Source of the DNA: Tamarix chinensis | Lineage: Eukaryota; Streptophyta; Magnoliopsida; Caryophyllales; Tamaricaceae | NCBI GenBank assembly: GCA_030549775.1 | Contig: CM060181.1 | Span: 60,881,701-60,945,700 of the forward strand | DNA: 64,000 bases | Reading direction: 5' to 3' | Shown here: piece after piece, positions 1-13,193 of the stretch | Layout: each line of letters begins with the position of its first letter | Position numbering within the stretch: the first letter of the stretch is position 1 | Notes under the pieces: generated by a model | The model's input: only the letters and a program-made list of their open reading frames with translations | What the model was told of the DNA's origin: nothing | Database searches by the model: none | Made by a program: the position numbers and the translations under genes

Positions 1-1464
1 AAATCAGATTTTGAAAAACATTAATATTCGGATTTGTAAGGACTTTGGAAAAATATGGGTTTTTTAACAATTGTGAGGTAGTATGGATATTTTAGTATAA
101 TATGGGAAGTAATCACCACATGATATGTTTTGAGGGCGTTATCAATTATTACATAAGTAATGTGATTCAATGATCATTGAGTTAAATAGAAGTACCATAT
201 ATGAGATTCTAAGGCTTTCAATAAGAAAAATAAATTTTTTTAATAAGGGATACAGAAAGGGGAATAAAATTTAAATATGTTATGGACCTTTTTCCTTGAG
301 AAATATTCCGATTACTATATTGTTATGCTTTGGATGTTCTCAAATTTTTTGTTTTTCATATCTACATGATTCATGCTTTATGATCTAGATATAAAAAACT
401 CTAAATAAGATACTAATCACTTACTATGAAAGATCACATGAGTTACGCCGAGGTGTTTTCTATGCATTCTATCGGACAATAATAGTGGCTCTGGTCTATA
501 CTTCCTTGAGAGATGAATTAGTCTATTCCATTGTATTAAGAATAGCAGTTAGGAGCATGGTACCTTGGTATTTGTTATGTTTGTTCCACTAGATAATAAT
601 AATATCTCACGTGTGTTTTTCAATGAGTGGCACTTTAGTCGGCCCACCTAATTAAGAATAGTGGCATCCGTGAACTTAATGTAAATAAAATAATGGAATA
701 TGTTTGTAATATAATAATAAGTTCTGAAATTAGTATTTAACTTACATCACTTTATGTTAATGCATGTGTGCTTATTCTTTGATGTGAACTCATGTTTTTT
801 CTGTTACCTTACTTTTGTTGTATGGCCACCTTGCTTAGTACATTGCATAATAATCATCCTTTTTTATCGGTGCTTCTCATTTCAACAAACATATGAGTTA
901 AATGTTTTTCTTCTAGTTGATGAGGACCCTTTATATAATTGTGCTATATATGATGCCATATGTGTTGAGCAGTGATCACAAATATCATGGTTAGGCTTAG
1001 ATTCTTATTGATCTACCATTATTTTAAACTGGTGCAGTTGATTCCCAAGAGCAAATGACCTACTTGTTTTTATGTAATTCGATCAGGACCCTTTGGATGA
1101 TTTTTTTGGATATGATTCCTTATATGTCCAAGAGTGATCTCATGTGTCAAGGTTGGGCACAGAGTCATGTTATTTAATTATTGTGTTTAGACCAGATTCC
1201 TTGTTGGTCTCTTAATATCCCAATGTATCCATTTTATGTATTTTGATATTTTATGCTGAGACAATCTTCAAACTCTTATCTAATGTTTATGAAGTACACT
1301 TATTTTTTTTATCATGCTTTAATTCTTAACTCTATTTCCTTATATTGAACGTATGGATAGTGTGGTAAGCTAGATTTATGTTGAGCACGGTGGTAACACC
1401 AAGCTATTTAGATATTACACTTCAACTGAATGAAAATTTTCTATAGTAAATATGGATTGTTACA
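1..1464 (+). repeat. 3' part of a Ty3/gypsy-type LTR (plus orientation), entering from the left edge
   Basis: Between about 425 and 660 this stretch carries units with 'taatagtggc' and 'ttccttgagag' spaced by gtt/ctccact motifs, the same units seen at 45500-46050 in the forward LTR and, reversed, in the solo LTRs at 31320-31670 and 52190-52470. It continues with the LTR-end module (tatg..gtgtggtaagc at about 1352, GGTGGTAACACC at about 1389-1400) and stops at GATTGTTACA (1455-1464), matching the TGTTACA end of the other copies. No primer-binding site or gag follows, so it is a solo or truncated LTR. No coding function; the small ORF at 754-975 is chance. Confidence 0.6.
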
Positions 1465-4400
1465 ATCGTGTCAAGAAAATAAAAAAAACTACAAAAATTT
1501 CATAGTTCTCTTGATATTTAAAATTTAAATATTAATAAAAAAAAGATAGTACCCAAAAGTTGGCTTGATGTGTAAGTGACATTTTCCTTACTCTCACGTG
1601 TTTAGATTGGAAAAGGAATCTCCAAATCATAAGGGTCTCACAATCTTAGTCACAATTATTCTTAAACGAACAATATTCTTTATCAAATATGACCTTATGT
1701 TTTGACGTTGCTATATTGTGTAATAAAAGGCAAAAATCAAGACTCTAATTTAACTCTCTTTCCTCTCTAAAGATTTTTCCCATCGACCAACCTTCTATAT
1801 AATTGTGAGAAGTTACCATTAGTAAGGAGTATACAAAACCAAGAGGATTTTTTATCTTTCAAATAAAAAATAAGGTATTTTTAACCATCCTGCGTCGTTA
1901 TATATATATATATCTTTAACTTATTCTCCTTCCCCACTTATGAATTTACTTCTCTCTATCTTCCTTAACTATTATGCTGTTTTTTTTTATTAAAAAACTT
2001 TATTTTGCTTATGTCTATTTACCTAAAACTTGAAAATCTCCATCTTTGTTCCTTTATCTAGGTATCATGCACACCATTGACATCATCATTCATAAACATC
2101 GATGTAACTCCACCCACCATTTCTATAAGTGGAGGAATATAATGGAACAATGTTCTTCAAAGTAATCAAATAAGTGGAGTTCTTATCGCTAACTCAACAA
2201 CCACAAGTTCGTTTGGAAAACTTAGTAAATCCTAAGCATGTTACTCATCATTTCTTTTCTTTCTCCTTTTTTCAACTCCAAGAAACCATTTGATTACCAC
2301 TCAGTTAGTCCTTTCATCAAGTTGTAACGTTTCCTTTTATTCTAAGATGTTTTAACTTTCATCTCATTACTAAGATAATTTGATTCCAAGTTAAATTACT
2401 AAATACCATAATGACCAAGTTTATATTAGATACTATTTTCCTTCTTCCATAACACTAATTCCACCAACCCAATTAGGAAAAATGAGTAATCTACTAGAAA
2501 GCTGCATATGTTTGTATGGTGAGGTGCTATATGCCATTATACATTTTCTTTTACACTCATTAATCAGAGAATTTCTATAGGCTTTGTGATTAAACCCTGC
2601 TAAATTCATCCCTAATACTTGTAGAACGGTAAATGGCTTTCTATACATGTGTCGTTTGTTTGATGTCTGGCCCACAATAGATTTGTTTAGGCACTTTTTG
2701 AAATTTTTATTTTGCATTTTGTCTTCTGGCTTTTACACTATTAGAGCAAAAGGGGACAACAAGTTAAGCTAGGAAAGTAGGTGTAATGAAGAGTTACGGT
2801 AATCCGACTACATCATTTAGGCAATGCCAAATGGAATTTTCCTTTAAGGTATCGTGATGAAACTTGATGTCCAAGAGTTTCCACCTTTTCCCTTTTTGTT
2901 AGAAGCAATCATTTACAAGTTTTTTGAAGATGAACATATCATAATTAATAATGAGTAAGTAAACAACCCTATTAGGCTTAAGAACATTGGGTTAATTACT
3001 AAAATAGATAAGCAACTTATTCTCTTTTGTGTGTTTTGCTCATTTACTCGTTCAATAGACTATGAGGCATAGAAATTTTGGAAACAAGTTTTCCTCTTTA
3101 ACCTATCCAAGGTTAAAAAAAGGCCCACGATTAATCCTCCAAGTGGGAAATCTACAACATTGGCTACCTAACAACAGTTACTTCTTCCAATAAGATATTA
3201 CTAGCATTGTTATTTTATTCATGATCATTTTTTAAAAATTTTTAGAGTTTGTTATATGCTTAAGAGGGATAAGTAATCAGAAACCTTGATCATCAAAAGT
3301 AAAAGAAAAAGCCAAAACTAAATAAGGTTAACAACACTCATTATATTAATATAGTTATAAACATGTTCTTAAGTTTGTCTAATTTTTTGAAAAATATTTC
3401 CTTGAATACGTACTTTTATGATTTTTAATATTTGATCAACCCTTAGTTTATATAATCACCAACTCTTAAAAAATCAATTTACCTTTTCAAAAGGAAGTTG
3501 TACCTAAGGCACTACCTATGGTTTCATTAGCTAAGAAGGTTCCATAGCCTTCATCTCATCAACTATCAACTATCCCTAAGCTTTTTGAATAAAAGAAAAA
3601 TTATAATCCATTAGAGCCTCATTAAGAAAAAAATCAATCAAAGGAACATAATTGTTTAACCCTTCCTTCAAGGAATCCTAACATCCTACCTTAACACATG
3701 ATGAAGGGGCTCTAGTCTTAGCCTTAGCTAAAAAGACGATAATAATCATAGAAGGATGTGGGAGTGATCATTCAAAAATAGAATGGAGAGCCAATAGAAA
3801 CATAGAAACATGACTATTCCCTCCCTAAAAGCAAAGGCTAGAATAAGTTTTAGTAGCCCATCACTGATATCCTTTGGACTCTAGTGTCTGCAGCCCGTCA
3901 TGGGTAGATATTTTACTAGAAAGCCTTGACGTTATGGCACTAAAATCTTCATTGAAGATGATGTAACCTCTTTAACCTTACCCAACAATTACTCCATCTT
4001 TAACTTCTAGAAAGACTATACCACTACTTTCGAATTAGCCAATTGTCTAATGCTAGGTTAGGATAGGGAGAAAGTTAAAGGTTATAGGACAAAAACTCTA
4101 TTGATAGAAAATTTAAACCTCCCCTTCCCTGTATATCCTAATTCATTATTCTATATATATACAGAATAACTCCAATTTGATAAATTCAACCACTTTCTAA
4201 TTGCCATCTTCAACAATTATTTAAATGATTCAATATTTTTGATCAATTTTGTTAAAGTGCTAATGGCTTCCACTATATAGAAAATAAATATGAAAAAACT
4301 CAAGGTGAACACTCATCTCCAAAAATTGAAAAGGATTTTTTGTGGTTAATGTAGTTGAGTGAAAACCTAAGAAAAGCATATTGATTTCTATCTCATCGAA

Positions 4401-5038
4401 TACAAACATTTTAAACGTTTAGTCACCTAGGAGATTGTCTTGAAAGAGAAAAAAAATCATTTAGGGCTAAGATAGAGCTATTGAAGGATATTACTATTTG
4501 TATGGATGAAAACATTTGAAAAGATAGGAACATCACCAATCAATTATCTTCTTAGATGAAAAATGTGCTCACAAATGCCAAGAAGGTTCAAATGTATGTT
4601 AATGCTAATAGATCTCATATAGAAAAGATGAGTACCTTTAGTAACAAAGTAACTAAATATGATGCCAAGAATGTGGAAATGGAAAAGCTTAGAAGGAATA
4701 ATAGACATAGAATGAAATGCTTGGAAGGAAGAATAGACATCATTAATGACAAATAAGGTTGAAATAATGCACCTCTATTTATAAGTAGTTTAGGACAAGA
4801 ATGTGGTCGAGTTTTCTAAAAAGGTTATAGATGAGCACATTTAGAAGGCCATTAATGATGCTACCCTTAGACATTCTCAGAAAGCTATGGATACTTACTT
4901 GGAAAGCAAAGAGTTTTCACACTAGAGGGGACAAATTTAGTCTCAGTGTCATGCTTATTGTACCTTAGTGGTGTAAACATAGTTGAATACATTAGTAGAG
5001 CATTATAAACTATTAAATGCTAACGGTGGATTACACTA
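1465..5038. other. AT-rich unassigned sequence, probably decayed transposon
   Basis: No LTR ends, RT motifs or transposase motifs were recognised. It contains a (TA)n microsatellite at about 1899-1912 and a 94-codon open frame on the minus strand (2433-2717) without recognisable motifs. Around 3500-4970 the composition becomes more purine-balanced and coding-like, but is broken by stops. I see no promoter or RNA gene in it. It is most likely the internal part or flank of an old element. Confidence 0.4.
4440..4756 (+). pseudogene. Coiled-coil-like coding remnant, unrecognised
   Basis: From about 4440 the plus strand reads as a charged, Lys/Glu/Leu-rich helical protein interrupted by two stops, followed by an open stretch from ATG at 4556 to 4756 (66 codons) rich in Lys, Asn, Met and Glu with heptad-like hydrophobic spacing. 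This looks like a fragment of a coiled-coil protein, perhaps an N-terminal gag-like or unknown ORF of an old element. No family motif is visible, and the segment after 4756 degenerates at once. I infer a decayed coding region from length and composition only; chance is possible. Confidence 0.25.
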
Positions 5039-8000
5039 TGCTAATACTTCATTTTTATAAAGCTAATTACAAACTTGTAATTATGTGTAATAGTTATTTT
5101 ATAATTTTTTCTATTATTTGTATATATATTATTATGATATAATGTATATATAAAATTAATTCGTAATTTTTTTTATAGAAATTGGGTAATTAGTTTTAAC
5201 CATAGTTGGGACCCTAACTTTTATCTGTTTTACCTAGGAACCCTAATTCTACTAACCAGATGCTTTTCACCCTATTCAACTTTCCTAAATATCATCCTTA
5301 AGCTATTAATATTTTTGGTTGTATGCTTTTCTTTTCCCCAGCATAATTCTCTCCCTCATAGCATGTTCCCTTCACATGTCTGCCTCTACTTTGTGTTCAC
5401 CTCATGCGTGATTCACTCATGCTTGTCTACTTTTTCTGTCATATGCCATTATCCACATAAGTTTCCCCATCCCTCATTATTTTGGTATTCATGATCCTCT
5501 AGAAAACCATACCTTTGGTCTGTGATCTCTTTCTTCTTCCTCTTCATCTCCCTTCCCGTTATAGCTGTTTTTGTTTGAGCCACCATAATCTTCATCATTA
5601 TAGCCCCTCCCCACTATAACTAATACCACCATGATGATTTCCCGAGAAACCAACCACCTCATCATGTCGCTCATCATTACAACATCACTCTATTTCTTTT
5701 TCCATCTCCTCATTGTGCTCTACTTCTATTTCCATTGCAAAACAAGATTGTGCACCCTTATACACCTAGTTCATGCCTCTCTCACATGACATATGTATTA
5801 CCTCATACAAGCTATGCCCTTCTCTTCTCTTTTATTTCCTCACATGCTTGTGTGCCTAGAAGGCAACTCATACGATTGTCTCTTTATTCTATTCTTACAA
5901 ACCTATGAACATCATTCCTATACACATTCCATCCTCACAACTATGCAAGCATGGTATGCGTGACCATGCCTTTGGTCTTCTTCTCATGCATAATCATGCT
6001 TTTCACTATACTTTTCAACCCACTACCATTCCTATCATCCTTTATTGTTTGAAACACCACCATTTCCCCTTTATTTTCTAGGAAAACAAGTGTTATAGCA
6101 TCCCTTTACCCTGTGTGAGTTGTTTCTTTGTCTCCCATTTTCTTACTTGATGTTTGCATGCTGCTTGCCCATACTACATGGCTTTGGGCCATTACTTTCT
6201 TGATGCCCTAATTATTCTCTAAATTTTTACCAAGTTTGTTCAGCTATGTTTTGGTCATTATTGTATTGTATTAGATGCTAATATGTGTGTTGTGGGTGTT
6301 GATTGTTTAGATAACCCTTGAGTTATTGTAAATAAGATGATTGTTTTTTTCTTTAGTTTTTTATAGCATGAATTAAGGTAAATCTAATCACTCACGAGAT
6401 GGTAGAATTTATGAGTGAGTAAGTTAGGTTATTTAGATAAAGAATCATGTAACTATTTTATAATATGCGAACATTATGAAAACTCATGATAAGATGATAA
6501 TTTGCTCTTAAGATATCCAAACATATGATTGACTTACCATTAATTATGTGCAATTTACATATGTTATATTTTAAATGGTAACATATGCATATCTAAGGTT
6601 TTACTAGAGTTTTAACCTTACTAAGATATTAAACATATGCAATATCAAGCATTCCATTATTATAATTACTATTGTCGTTAGAGTTGATAAAAATGATACG
6701 AAATTATGGACACATGACTACAGTTAAAATAAGATAATTAGTATTTAAATGTTCTAGGGTAGAAATGGGTCCCTTTCTACACTATAATGTTAAGTGCCAT
6801 CTTAGACGTTGTATCATGCTAAAAAAAATGTGTATATGTTCCATGGAATATATAACTTGTTAGAAATGAATCATTAAAATTTGTATATGCAATTTTCTAA
6901 ATTGTTGCATAATGGAAAACATATTTATGGAATAATTCTTAAGATTTACCCATGTGCTAAAATATCATAGATTATTCTATTTTACACTTTTGATGATAAA
7001 TTTTCATATTAATAATGGTTGGTACAAAATTTGGTGATAATTGTGAAATTAAGATTTTTAGGCCATTTTTGTCAATTCTTACCTAATGCACCTAATGTGA
7101 ACGATTCCACACAAGATGGCATTAGTTTATCGGTAGGTTAACTATAGAATTAACTTTGGATTTGGAATGAACCTATGACCTTAGTGTGTACTAAAATAAT
7201 TAGAAATAAAGTAAAAAATGGTTATATATGGAAATGGAAATTGTTGAGCAATATGTAATATTTGTCATCACGTCATAAGTCATTAATAAATAAATTAAAG
7301 ACCACAAGTTTGGGAGTTGCTACACTTTTAGATTAGCAACCCTTATGGCAAAGTGTAGCACTCATTTTAGTTTCGTTATATACTATGTCGATGTGCCCTA
7401 GTAAGGTCCTAGTTTACTTTATAGTTTACTTATGAGCCATAAAGGGGATATCGATACTTGTAGATTAGGTTATCAAGGTTAGAAAATGTTATGCTTTTTG
7501 TGTGCACTATTATGAATATGTGTAACACAATGCCCTTAAGTTCTTTAGTAAGGGAATTATGTTGCTTTGTGCACAAATATGACCATTTGTTCCTTATTGT
7601 CCCTTAGTTTTTATTACCCCCCATGCAATTAAAGAAAGGAAGTAATCATTGAGTAAAAATTTAAATGCATAGTTATTGTTGTGGTTTTGTTGTTGCCTCT
7701 ACATGCTACTTAGTTTGATAGATTAGTTTGGTAGTTGCCTCAGAACCTTTACTTTAATATTGGAGTTGATTTTGATTTGTTGATTCTATAGTTTCTTGAG
7801 TGCCTTACCATTTTTATTTGTAATTGATTTTGATATTTTTATTTAGCCAGTTCCTCGGCACTCAACCTTTAATATAAGAAATGATTTTGATATGTCAATT
7901 GGGTAGTTACCTCAATGCTATACCTTTGGCATATGGAATGAATTTGGATTTTTTTGATTCCTTAGTTACCTCACTACCCTATCTTTAGTATTTTGAATTG

Positions 8001-8596
8001 ATTTGGATTTGTCAATTTGATATCTTCCTCAATGGCCTACTTTGGTATTTGGAATTGATTATTATTTTTATGGTCACGAATTTTGTTATGGCTCTTGTGT
8101 ACTTTGAGATGATGTGAATTTGTTAAACATGATATGTTTTTGAGCATGAGACTTTAATGTTTTATATTTCATCTCATGATTATTATTTTTTTTATGGTTT
8201 GTGCTTCATGCTTTGAGCATGTTTTCGGATTATCATATATTTATGTGAAATATGAGAATGCTAACTCGTGTGATGTATTGTGATTTACTTAGTAGAAGAA
8301 ATTCATATTGATATAACATTTACTAATGACTTTGTGGAGAGCATGGACTTATTTAGAGCATATAATAGTGGTAGGGATACATAAAATCCTTGGAAAGATA
8401 TCTCATTCTTTGAATGGGCTTACGAGTTAAAGATTTATGGCAAATTGATGTTGTACCTTTGTTTTCTACTTTATTGCTATAATTGGCTTTCCTTTGGACT
8501 CATATATCCCTTATTGTATTTTGATTTTCATTATTGTACCAAGTATATTTGTCCATAACTTATCTACACTATTATCTTTTAATTTTGTTGTTTTAC
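5039..8596 (+). repeat. Ty3/gypsy-type LTR, plus orientation (subfamily B)
   Basis: It starts TGCTAATACTTCATTTTTAT, close to the LTR start at 17580 (TGTAGTACTTCAATTTAT). A CT-rich patch follows at 5200-6200. The segment at 6375-6420 (aaggtaaatctaatcactca, ending gtagaatttatgagtg) is the reverse complement of the block at 15225-15270 in the reversed LTR at 13194-16512. The 7100-7200 block likewise matches 14510-14550 reversed. A 60-bp tandem array lies at 7735-8070. The right end is not sharp; I place it where a second LTR-like start (TTTAATACC) appears at about 8597. No primer-binding site or coding region follows directly, so it is probably a solo or truncated LTR. Confidence 0.55.
7735..8070. 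repeat. Degenerate ~60-bp tandem array inside LTR
   Basis: About six units each carry 'gttnCCTCan...nCCtttnnTATtnGnAaTtGATTTtGATtTgTcaaTt'-like words (for example gttacctcaatgctatacct at 7910 and gttacctcactaccctatct at 7968), spaced about 58-62 bp. The same kind of array, reversed, is at about 13810-14010 in the LTR at 13194-16512, so the array is part of this LTR subfamily and not a local event. Confidence 0.65.
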
Positions 8597-9396
8597 TTTA
8601 ATACCTAATCTAAAATTCCTTCAAAATATATTTAAAATCATGTTGACATAAAATAAATTAGTTTTGATTTGTGAAAGGGCTTGAAATTCTAATAAAAATG
8701 TGAATTTCAGATGTACTAATTGACTAGTATGCTTAGAAGTTGATAATTTTCTTCTCAACGAACAAGCCGACTAGTGTGCTCAAACCAAATGACTAGTTAT
8801 CCTATGATTTCAAATTCTTTTCTTATTTTCACTAGAATCTCTTTCTAATTTTTATGAAAACCTCTAATTATAATCTATTTATCCTTATGAGCATATTTTA
8901 GTGCTCTGCGTTTATTTTTACATTGTTTAGATCATTCTATGATTTTATCAACCTAAATTTTTCAAAAAGCACTTTTTGAGGCATACATGACCTTTTATCT
9001 TCTCCCTCACCATCCTTTCTTTCTTCTGGTAGCTGAGCTACTTGTTTGACTTTGTGCACCCATTCCCTAACTTACCAACCTTGTAGCATGTTTCTTCCTT
9101 ACTACACTAAACCTCCATTACCCTATCATGTCTACCATTACATCTTGGTAGCCCACACTCAACAATACGAGTGTAATCTCTCTCTCTTATTGATTTTGAC
9201 CATCCCTTACTTATATAGCCTCTATTCATAATTCTTTTTCTTCACTTACCTATTGTTCTTTCTCTTCTTCCATTCCATTGGTGAAAATTGCTAAGTGCCA
9301 ACTATTCCCCATTCTTCTCCATTTTTCCCTTATGTTGAGAAAAAAAATTAAGGCTTACCTTCATTCTCTTCCTTCCTTAAGTCAAATTCTTGGCCA

Positions 9397-9421
9397 TTCT
9401 TCTTCTTCTTCTTCTTCTTCT
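9397..9421 (+). repeat. (TTC)n microsatellite
   Basis: Eight TTC units in a row, within the CT-rich part of the LTR. They create a poly-Ser run in the chance ORF at 9278-9490. Confidence 0.9.
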
Positions 9422-10514
9422 CCTAATATTAGCTTTAGTTCTCCCTTGTTTCTCTTAGGTAAGGAAAGATTGAGAAAGGTTAAAGATTAGCTTTATTTTC
9501 CTTTAAATTTTATTTTTGAGAAATGTTTGGGTTCTGTTTTAGTCCTTATTCTTCTTTTAATTTTCTTTCATTTTAATGAACTTTTGAAAAGGGGATTTTA
9601 ATGGTTTGGACTTTTGCTTCTCATACGAATCGAGTTCATGCTCGATAGCCATCAAATAGGAGTTTTATCCTAGAAGAAAGGTTGGAAGTTAAGGAATTTT
9701 ATTGGTCATTGGGGTTCAGTGTTCATGGTGTGTTGTTACCTTGAACATGGGTAAATTGTATTCTAGAATTTGAGCATGTAATAAATTTTCTTTCTGAAAT
9801 CAAGATTTGTTAGTTTCTCAAAATTTATGAATGATTTGGTACTTTGAATGTGATATTATTTAAATGCCTGCATTACCAAGTATCTAAGGTATTCTATAAG
9901 TGCAACGTGTCTTTCTAATTCTTTCATGACATAGCATCATTATAGGACTAATATGGTATGGTTCAGCAAATTTTGGGGTGTGTATCATAAGTCTTGGTAA
10001 TGTTTTATCAATATAGGTTAATTGGTTCGTTGAACCCATCAACTAGTTGTATGAAATGTCGCATAGTTTGGAAATTTTAATTGGTTGGTTGTGAGATCTA
10101 TCGATTGGTTTGATGAACTAGTTAACAGGTCCCTACAAGCTGTTAATCGATTTCCCAAGCCATGAACTTGTGAACCTATGACCAAAGTGGTTAAGTCTCA
10201 TCTTAGACTAATTAACCGGTTACACCTAACCAATTGACCAATTTGATCAACGAGTCAATTGGTTCACTAGTGTTATTTTGATTCAAGTAAGGTACGACAA
10301 AACCAGTCAACTAGTCCCAAGAACCTATTGATTGGTTTAGTTGTATTATTCCTGACTTGTTGTTAAATGTTGATCTTCTTTTGAGACTTTGATGCTAATT
10401 CCTCCATGTAATTATAATATTTAAATTATGAGTTTACTCATGTTTACCCTAAAAAAATAAAAAATCATAATGATGATATTTAGGATTTGAATCACCTAAA
10501 GCTAGTGTCATCTC

Positions 10515-10745
10515 TGAATGTCTAATTGGTGGCTTTTATTCCTTGTGATATGTTTGGTTTTATCACTTCAAAACACCCAATTTGGATAATAATGGAATTT
10601 ATTTTTGTTTGGTGTTATCACATGGAAACACTCAATTAGTAGCTTTTGGGCCTTGTGTTATGTTTTGTGTTACTACTTAGAAACATCTAATTAGTTATTT
10701 ATGGAATTAATTTGTGATTTGTGATATCAATTGATAGTTAATAAT
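10515..10745. repeat. ~57-bp degenerate tandem array (about 4 units) in the LTR
   Basis: Units begin with AATTNGTNNCTTTT-like words at about 10518, 10577, 10634 and 10690, each continuing with 'tgtgnTAtGttttGtnTtAtcacttngaaacan(c/t)c'. This is the same kind of internal LTR minisatellite as at 7735-8070 but with a different unit. Confidence 0.55.
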
Positions 10746-11983
10746 TAGCTGTATAAGATGTTGTTCGAGCCTCTTACTCTGACTCTCAAGGAAACTTCCA
10801 AGAATTTGGTGGGTCGGTGGTTTATATTTTTATCAGTACCTATGTCCTTCTCAACTAGGTTGTAGTTAATAGGGTGTATGCGCATATCATAGAGATATAA
10901 TATAATATTGTTGTAGGCCAACATGACATTAGTGTCTAGTTCTAGTAGGTAACATAACCTAGTACAAGACCCCTAAAACATTGTATTGTCTATTGCTTAG
11001 GCATGTGTGATATCCTAACATTTATGCCCTTGGGGGGGAGGCATTCGAGGTATAGTGGGTGAGGTATCCCCATATAAGCCCCTTGATGTACTTCAACCTT
11101 ATGTGCTGGGTGTGGTATCCCCTAAGAAAAGTTCTTTCGATGTATCCTAATCACATGTGGTTTGTGTGGTGTCTCAATTGTGTTTCTTTGCTGCCATAAC
11201 TTTCATTCATGGTGGATAAGTTTGTTTGGTCAAATAAACTATCTCAGTAAGTAAAAATTATGTGATCATTAAAGGAAGAGTAATCATATGGTTTACATAG
11301 TGTGGTTGTGATGCCTTTACCATATTACTATCCTGCCATGATCCCCATGCAAGTATGCCTAATCATACTGGTTTGTTTATCACCATGCTACTATGTGAGT
11401 TTAATGTGTTGCATGAGCCTAATCATATTTTAGATATTATGTTTTACGACTACTTCACCATACAGATAGTACACTTATGTTGTCACTATGATGATGTGGC
11501 TTCTGGTCCAAGGAGCAAAGGACAATTTACAAGGGTCTGATTCTCTATTAGAGTATGCTAAGGGTGATGATGTGGGCTAGTAGCAGGCCATTGCTTGGGG
11601 TTGGAGGTTTACATTTATTCTTAAGATTTAGGCTAACTTGGTAGAGGTATTTTTTCCACTACACTGGGAATTCTTTGTATTTTCCACTATTTAAACTATT
11701 AGCTTTGATTTCCTAAATTTTGATTTTGTAAATTCTAATACTCTTTCCTATTTATATTATTGTTTGCTTCTTCATTATCAATAATACTATTATGGTATTA
11801 TCATGAGCATGCACCTTCTCATATGTGGTTCAGTTTTTCTTTACATTAGGCATGGGTTAGGTGTTCATCATACCTTTCTCATAGTTGATGTGATTGTAAC
11901 ATTCCCTGGTTTTGTTTTGATAATGCTACCACATTATCTTCAAAACAAAATATTCTAGTTGGAAAATTGGAAGTGTTACAAGT

Positions 11984-11996
11984 TAGTATCAGAGCC
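11984..11996 (+). promoter_or_regulatory. Primer-binding site for initiator Met-tRNA (gypsy element 1)
   Basis: TAGTATCAGAGCC lies 3 bp after the LTR end TGTTACA. The usual plant retrotransposon PBS complementary to the 3' end of tRNA-iMet is TGGTATCAGAGC; a single G-to-A change separates them. It fixes the orientation of element 1 as plus and defines the LTR end. Confidence 0.85.
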
Positions 11997-12219
11997 TATG
12001 ATTTTAAATCCTAATTTTTTTACAAAGATGAATATCTTAGTTTTCATGTGAACTCATAGAATCCGGTTAGTCTACAAGTGAGTGTTGGTTTATGTTTGAA
12101 TTTCCCTTAAATTTATAGGATTGGACTAATATCTGGCCTTATGTGCAATGTACAACCTCCATGTGTTCTAACAACGTAGTTATCACTCTTCTGTTTCTAA
12201 TGTGATTTAGTATTTATGG

Positions 12220-13190
12220 ACATCGATGGCTGCAAACCAGTGTCTTGAGCATTTCATGGAGATGTTTAAAGCTCTTATGGGATGATAGAATCAGCGAGAG
12301 GAGGCTCCAAAGCCGCCGCCACTACAAGATTGGCTTTGTAGGGTTGATCTTCATCGTTCATCAGTTTTTGACGGTTGGGAAGACCCAAATGTTTTTTAGT
12401 GTTGTCAGGGACTTTGAGATGATCTTTGTGGTTAATAGTTGCTTAGAGAGTGTGTAAATGAACATTAGACTATTCCACTTGTAGGGGTTCACTGACAAAT
12501 GGTGGAGAGTTTAGAAGTTGAGAGTGGCCACTAAATATCAAATGGAGACTTTCATCAAAATGCTAAGGGCACAGTTCTACCCTACTTGCCTATGGATGGA
12601 AAAATACGATGAGTTCCTAGAGTTGCATCAAGGCACCTATATTGTGGGGAATTACTACAATCACTATTTGCATATAGTCTGCTTTGCTTCAGAGGTTGAT
12701 GCTAATGAGAGGATTAAGGTTCACAAGTTTTAGTTGGGGCTGAGTGAGAGACTTCTAGAGAAGCTGCTAGGGACTTGTGTGCAGGACTTGCAGGCCATGT
12801 ATGCCTATATCTTAGAGGCATCATGATCTATTAAACCCATAGTGCCACGTCAAAGGCCAAGCAGAGGCTTAAATTTGTCAGCGCTAATGGGGAGAGAAGA
12901 GGTTCCTAGGGATAAGTAATCATCAGTAGGTGATGGTACCCCGCTATGGACGGTCATTGAGTCACCTGGCAATGTGGCATTTCATTTATCTACGGTCTTG
13001 TAAGAACAACGCAAGGAAGGTTTGTCCTAGGAAGTTGGTTTAGTATCACAGTTGTAGTTGGATGAGGGACCATTGGTTTGAGTGTCGTACCATCAAGGGT
13101 AGTGTCTTGTTAGGGAAAGCATGTTTGTAAGGAATGGTGACGTAGACGCGGCTAGTTTAGAGAGCTTGGTCAATCTATAGTAGAGTTAGT
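12220..13190 (+). pseudogene. Degenerate Ty3/gypsy gag (element 1)
   Basis: Pieces of the retrotransposon capsid are readable in more than one frame. A Pro-rich segment with FDGWEDP comes first (about 12300-12390), then KWW (about 12497), then an open 71-codon stretch at 12518-12733 with RAQFYP, EFLELHQGTY and the EVDANE-type region typical of the plant Retrotrans_gag domain. After 12733 it continues with a LGLSERLLEKL-like helix and stops. Cys/His residues near 13030-13090 could be remains of a zinc knuckle. Frameshifts and stops make it non-functional. Gag would form the virus-like particle. It sits about 220 bp after the PBS, as expected, and is cut at about 13193 by a reversed LTR. Confidence 0.75.
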
Positions 13191-13193
13191 AGG

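Larger units (their letters stand above)
8597..11980 (+). repeat. 5' LTR of gypsy element 1 (GACTAGTT-containing type)
   Basis: The right end is firm: it finishes GGAAGTGTTACA (11969-11980), followed three bases later by a primer-binding site. The left end is inferred from TTTAATACCTAATC at 8597, resembling TTTAATACCCC at 27178. Internal landmarks are GACTAGT-type repeats at about 8715-8805 and 10015-10345, a CT-rich part with (TTC)n at 9397-9421, a 57-bp tandem array at 10515-10745 and conserved tail words up to 11540. The block at 27178-30409 shows GACTAGT clusters at similar relative positions and is probably the same LTR family. It lacks coding potential. Confidence 0.55.

Noticed and set aside
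2433..2717. 94-codon minus ORF
   Set aside because: No recognisable motif or splice context; length is within chance for such a window. Left as unassigned sequence.
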